From contig JAMXBB010000006.1 in the NCBI GenBank assembly GCA_024138015.1, forward strand, positions 76,414,135-76,478,134: a DNA stretch of 64,000 nt, read 5' to 3'. The translations under genes were made by a program, and so were the position numbers. The notes beneath the pieces were generated by a model. The model was not told the origin of the DNA, searched no databases, and saw only the letters and a program-made list of their open reading frames with translations. This DNA is from Lumnitzera littorea. Lineage: Eukaryota > Streptophyta > Magnoliopsida > Myrtales > Combretaceae. Positions 60,326 through 64,000 of the stretch are shown here, piece by piece (the first letter of the stretch is position 1; every line of letters starts with the position of its first letter).

Positions 60326-61100
60326 ATACTTAAGAAAATCTACTTTACCTTGATAGAAAGTACACTTCAGGTTCCTATATAATTTCTCGGCTCATAAAAT
60401 GTCAAAAACAGCTTAGAGATATTGAACATGATTGTTTAGGATAGTACTGTACACCAATATATCATCAAAGTACATGACCACATACCTTTTAATTAGCGGA
60501 CGCATCATATGGTTCATTAGTTGCATAAATGTGCTTGGTGCATTTGTAAGTTCGAATGGCATAGCCAACCATTCATAGAGATCATGCCTCGTCTTGGAGG
60601 TAGTCTTTCACTCATCACTTGGTCTCATGCAAATTTGGTAGTGGCTACTTTATAAATAAGTCTTCCATTATCATATCGTCATTTGGTTGTCGATGCACAT
60701 GCACTATAAACCATCTTTCATTAGGATGAGTAAAGCTGGTATAGCAGAAGGACTCATGCTCTCCCTTAAGTAACCTCTCTTTATAAGCTCATCTACTTGT
60801 CTTTTCAGCTTGGTAACCTACTCAGGGTTCATTTTGCAAGCAAGTTGGTTTGGTAGGGTTGCGTCTAGTTATAGATCAATACAATGTTCTATACCTTAGA
60901 TTGGGGGTAGTCCTTTGCATAACTCTTTTGAAAACTCATCAATCAACCATCAGATCTCTTCAGGTAATTCTTTTAGATCTCTTAAGTCTAATAGTCTCCT
61001 AATCAATAGAAACATAGGCTCATTAGCCTTCTCAGTAGCTTAGAGCTCTCTTTGGCTTATCATTAGGGCTTTCTTCTTACTAGCTCAGTGAGCTAGTTAT
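60326..61100 (-). pseudogene. DB right half: RT, broken
   Basis: It continues the RT of DB after DA. It matches DA 50280-50710 and then 53214-53640 without the solo LTR, so it preserves the empty target CATGC at 60698-60702. Many stops. Confidence 0.7.
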
Positions 61101-61560
61101 GTGTTTCATTCACTTGGGTTGGTGTCATGGGTTGAGCACAATCTTCTTCCAATCCTTAACAAAGGCATAGGTGTTGTTGTATTTGTTGTAAGTAATACGT
61201 TGGTCAAACAACCATGGTCTTCCAAATAGTAGATGTGAAGCTCCCATGAGGACAACATTGTACACTACTTTGTCCTTATACATATTCCCAATACTAAATG
61301 GTACGATTACTTGCTCTATGACATGTAGAGGACCCTTATCATGGAGCCAATGCATTTTATAAGGATGGGGGTGCTTAGAGGTTAGCAATCCTAACCTCTG
61401 CATAAAGGACTATACAACGAAGTTGGTGCAACTTCCTCCATCCACTGTGATGGTGTACAGTTGTTCTTTGATGGTATACTTCACATGAAATAAATTCTCT
61501 CCAGTCTTCCTCTAAGCTTTGCGAGCTTAGCATTCGCTTTAGTACTAAGGTCATTACTTC
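61100..61560 (-). pseudogene. DB aspartic protease, broken
   Basis: The frame 61403-61125 reads MQRLGLLTSKHPHPYKMHWL, then VIVPFSIGNMYKDKV and LLFGRPWLFDQRITYNKYNN, ending FVKDWKKIV: the C-terminal two thirds of a gypsy protease including the hydrophobic-L-L-F-G-R-P-W block. The active-site part lies upstream in another frame (DGGSCTNFV at about 61440-61415). Confidence 0.75.
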
Positions 61561-62681
61561 TTCTTGGTTGGCATAAACATAGGTCTCATCTTCCTCCTTA
61601 GCTTCAACCTTTTCAATATTCTTCTCTTCTTCTAGCTTACTTTCATCGGTGCTATCTACTACTTCTCCTTGGAGCACCATGGTATGTTGGTTCAAACACT
61701 TAGCAGCTATGTATCTAAAGCCTAAGTACTTAAAGAACTTCATCTTACTGGTCTTCCATCCAAAGGCCTGTCCTTTCTCATATGTCCTTGAGGTCAGCTT
61801 ATCTTTAGTTTGACTTAGCTGACCTGCATAGCCTTACTGGCCTGCTTGGCTATCAATAGGTTGGTCATATCTTTCCTTAGCTGGGGAGGGTCTTCTAAAC
61901 TTGACATGAATAGGTCGACATGGAACAAGGGCTCATGAAAATGTCAATCTAGGTCAGCTTGAAGCACTTCTTCTTTGTCTTTTAACCCTTTGCGTTACCT
62001 TAATGGCCTCTTTAAGTATATATAACCTCTATACTTCGACAATATTACGAACCTCATATTTGAGTCTAGAAATGAAGCTTAACACTATGTGAGCTTCGAA
62101 TTCATCTAAGTTTTCTTAGATCATTAGCATATGGAATTCTCTAACATAATCATCAACAGATCGGCCTCCTTGGCGAAGTTGTTGTAATTTTGTAAACTTG
62201 TCTTATAAGTAGGTCTTAGGCACAAATCTATCCCTCAACAATCTCTTCATCTCTTCCCAAGTTTGTACACCTCATTGTCCATCCTTTGCTTGGGTTGCAT
62301 TTAGTTTCTTCCACCACATTGTAGCATATACAAAAAATTCAAGTGTAGCAAGCTGCACTTTAATAGCATCATTATACCCATAATAATCGAATACTTTCTC
62401 TACCTTCTCTTTCCACTCTAAGTATTCATTTGCATCTCTACTTCCATTGAAGGGTAGAATTTGGACCTTAACATTTTCAAGTCATTGAAGAGCTCGGCAT
62501 CTTCGCTCTTGTGTTTGGTAGTATTCAACCTCTTCTCCTTATTCTCTATTGTTCTCCACATCTACTTTCTCATCATCCTCTTCTATTTCCTCCAACTTTG
62601 ACCTTCGTCTAACAACTTGGTCTGCAACTCCTCCAACTCGATGGGGACGAATTAGGTGATTGGCTCAGGCGCCTTAGCCAT
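61560..62681 (-). pseudogene. DB gag, broken
   Basis: The ATG on the minus strand at 62681 begins MAKAPEPIT, then a stop. Gag fragments match DA 55369-54300 in order (acidic linker, VKILPFNG-like block at about 62470, LNYICYNVVEETKCN-like sequence and onward). An acidic, Glu/Lys-rich open run at 61743-61560 precedes protease. It preserves the uninterrupted target GGCTC at 62662-62666. Confidence 0.7.
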
Positions 62682-62787
62682 TGTGTCTCACTAGAACATT
62701 CTTTAGTAGGTTATGATGTGGTACACCTTGGGGTTATTGTTTTCTAACTTGTATCACAATAATTAGACTCTTAATAAGATTAGTGAG

Positions 62788-63646
62788 TGATAGGAATCAA
62801 CCTCCTAGATTAATTACTCATAATAGAGCTAGAGGACTCTAAGGACTCACTTGGAGGATACTAACTCAAAGCCATATTCGAGACAGAAATTCTTATCTTG
62901 ACTTGATCCCTTACCAACCTGATTACCAAAGCCTCATGTATGTTAGACTTACTCCTGCCAAGCAGCTGTGCTCTACCAGACCCTCATGTGTATTAGCCCT
63001 AAGACCATTCAAGTTGAATTCTAGAGTTAACCACAAGCATCTGACCCTAACTTAAGTTGATTGCTCTATAGCAAGACCGGTTAGCTCCCGACTTGATCTA
63101 GATAAGGTCAGCCTATTACTGCAAATGCTTTTTTGTTTCGCCTACAATTTATCATATTTCTAATGTCTAGCCATCAAGTGATACGTGTTCTCTGACACAA
63201 CATTCTAGAATGATTATTACTTTTTCGTACTGAATATTCGACGTCTCTTTTACCCCTTTTAATACATTTTATGTAACTTAATTGTAAGAATACCCTTTTA
63301 TCTTTTTACTCATGTAAAGTAACCTTAGTGGATGGGTATGTAAACCCCTATTTAATTATATGCAGACAATAGATCATTCATATAGAAATTATTCACGTTT
63401 TCTTTAAGTAACCTTAGTGTTTTCATTACCCTTCAACTCTTATCTATTTCCTTTAGTAAGGAGTAATTGTCAGTGACCCTTCAGTTGGGACCGATGAATG
63501 ACATTTGGTGAGTTATAGGCCGAGTAAGATTGAGTGGTGCATTATATCCATTCGGTAGTTACCTGGACTTTGCTAGCTTTTCTTTATTTCTTTCGGTTCG
63601 TTTTGTTGTAGTGCCTCTTAGTGTGTTCGACCCTTGAGACGCATAA
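62788..63646 (+). mobile_element. DC 5' LTR, plus orientation
   Basis: 859 bp, the reverse complement of the DA LTRs: TGATAGGAATC...CGCATAA. The TATA region has decayed to TATGTAAACC at about 63337-63346. Its left flank is GTGAG (62783-62787) inside DB's leader; DA's leader continues uninterrupted past the same point (59004 onward). The other end of DC lies beyond the window. Confidence 0.82.
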
Positions 63647-64000
63647 GATTCGTTAGTATTAGAGTACGGTTCCGAGAGGGAGTATGTGAAGTTACAGTAA
63701 TACTTTTGGTTTGCTTTGTTGTTAGTAATTGCTGTATTCCTTCCGTAGCTACTGTAGTGTGTTCATGTGGAGTAAGTTTGGAATTGCGAGTGTTACTCTG
63801 TTCTCGCCTTGTTTTTCACTATGACAACAGAGTCAATTCATCTCAATTCTATTCAAGTTGTTATTGGGTATTAAAACTGTTGGTCTATTAGTCAAGGTTT
63901 TGGGAAGTACGAAAGCATTGTTTTCTTGTATATTTTATTGTTAATCTCTTTTAGAAACATTGTATCATGTTGGATTCGAGTGTTTAAGGTGTTATTGGTG
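63647..64000 (+). mobile_element. DC primer site and leader
   Basis: The primer site TTAGTATTAGAG at about 63653-63664 is followed by leader sequence matching DA 59464-59054 in reverse, with a small length difference near 63775. The element continues off the window; no coding part is reached. Confidence 0.75.

Noticed and set aside
59471..63646. 59471-60325 and 62788-63646 as the two LTRs of one element
   Set aside because: They are inverted relative to each other, and each has its own primer site pointing away from the sequence between them, so they belong to different elements.

Overview
This window looks like nuclear DNA from a flowering plant. It is AT-rich, has almost no intact coding sequence, and consists mostly of broken LTR retrotransposons, one broken endogenous pararetrovirus and one decayed host gene. 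I see no functional protein gene. Every coding region recognised carries stops, frameshifts or truncations, except short stretches such as a viral RNase H segment at 10644-11198.

Layout. 1-7134: the 5' part of a minus-strand LTR retrotransposon, with interior to the left, a tRNA-Met type primer site at 2638-2649 and a long LTR to the right. 7695-16330: a rearranged endogenous Caulimoviridae copy. Reverse transcriptase, RNase H, a further ORF, a promoter and a leader lie on the minus strand (about 12013 down to 7860). Movement protein, coat protein, zinc finger and protease lie on the plus strand (12218 to 16330), so the two halves are head to head. A second, inverted scrap of RT sits at 7700-7806. 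16331-20130: AT-rich non-coding DNA with two MITE-like repeats.

20130-39222: a pseudogene of a Rab8/RABE-type small GTPase on the plus strand. All eight coding exons are identifiable, in order, with introns kept, so it is a decayed or duplicated gene and not a retrocopy. Its third intron is about 15.5 kb long because Ty3/gypsy elements landed in it: element E1 (23229-29744), with E2/E3 (29745-36205) nested in its 3' LTR. A higher-GC block of possible organellar origin also lies inside E1. 36205-38132 is intron remainder with a minisatellite and a striking palindrome.

39223-42170 is non-coding. 42170-45000 is a minus-strand fragment resembling the Athila/Tat group. 45300-64000 is a clear nest of one Ty3/gypsy family. 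An old minus-strand copy (DB; 45300-47497 plus 60326-62787) was split by a full-length copy of the same family (DA, 47498-60325) with target duplication ATATT/ATACT. DA was then hit by two solo LTRs of another family, in opposite orientations (50711-53213, CATAC/CATGC; 55370-58869, GGCTT/GGCTC). DB still holds the uninterrupted versions of both solo-LTR target sites (60698-60702 and 62662-62666). A third family member (DC), in plus orientation, enters DB's 5' leader at 62788 and runs off the window.

The order of events can therefore be read from sequence alone. Most differences between duplicated target sites and primer sites are transitions, as expected from long decay of methylated, silenced DNA. 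No new molecular system was found. The most informative content is the layered insertion history, the rearranged viral element and the Rab pseudogene.
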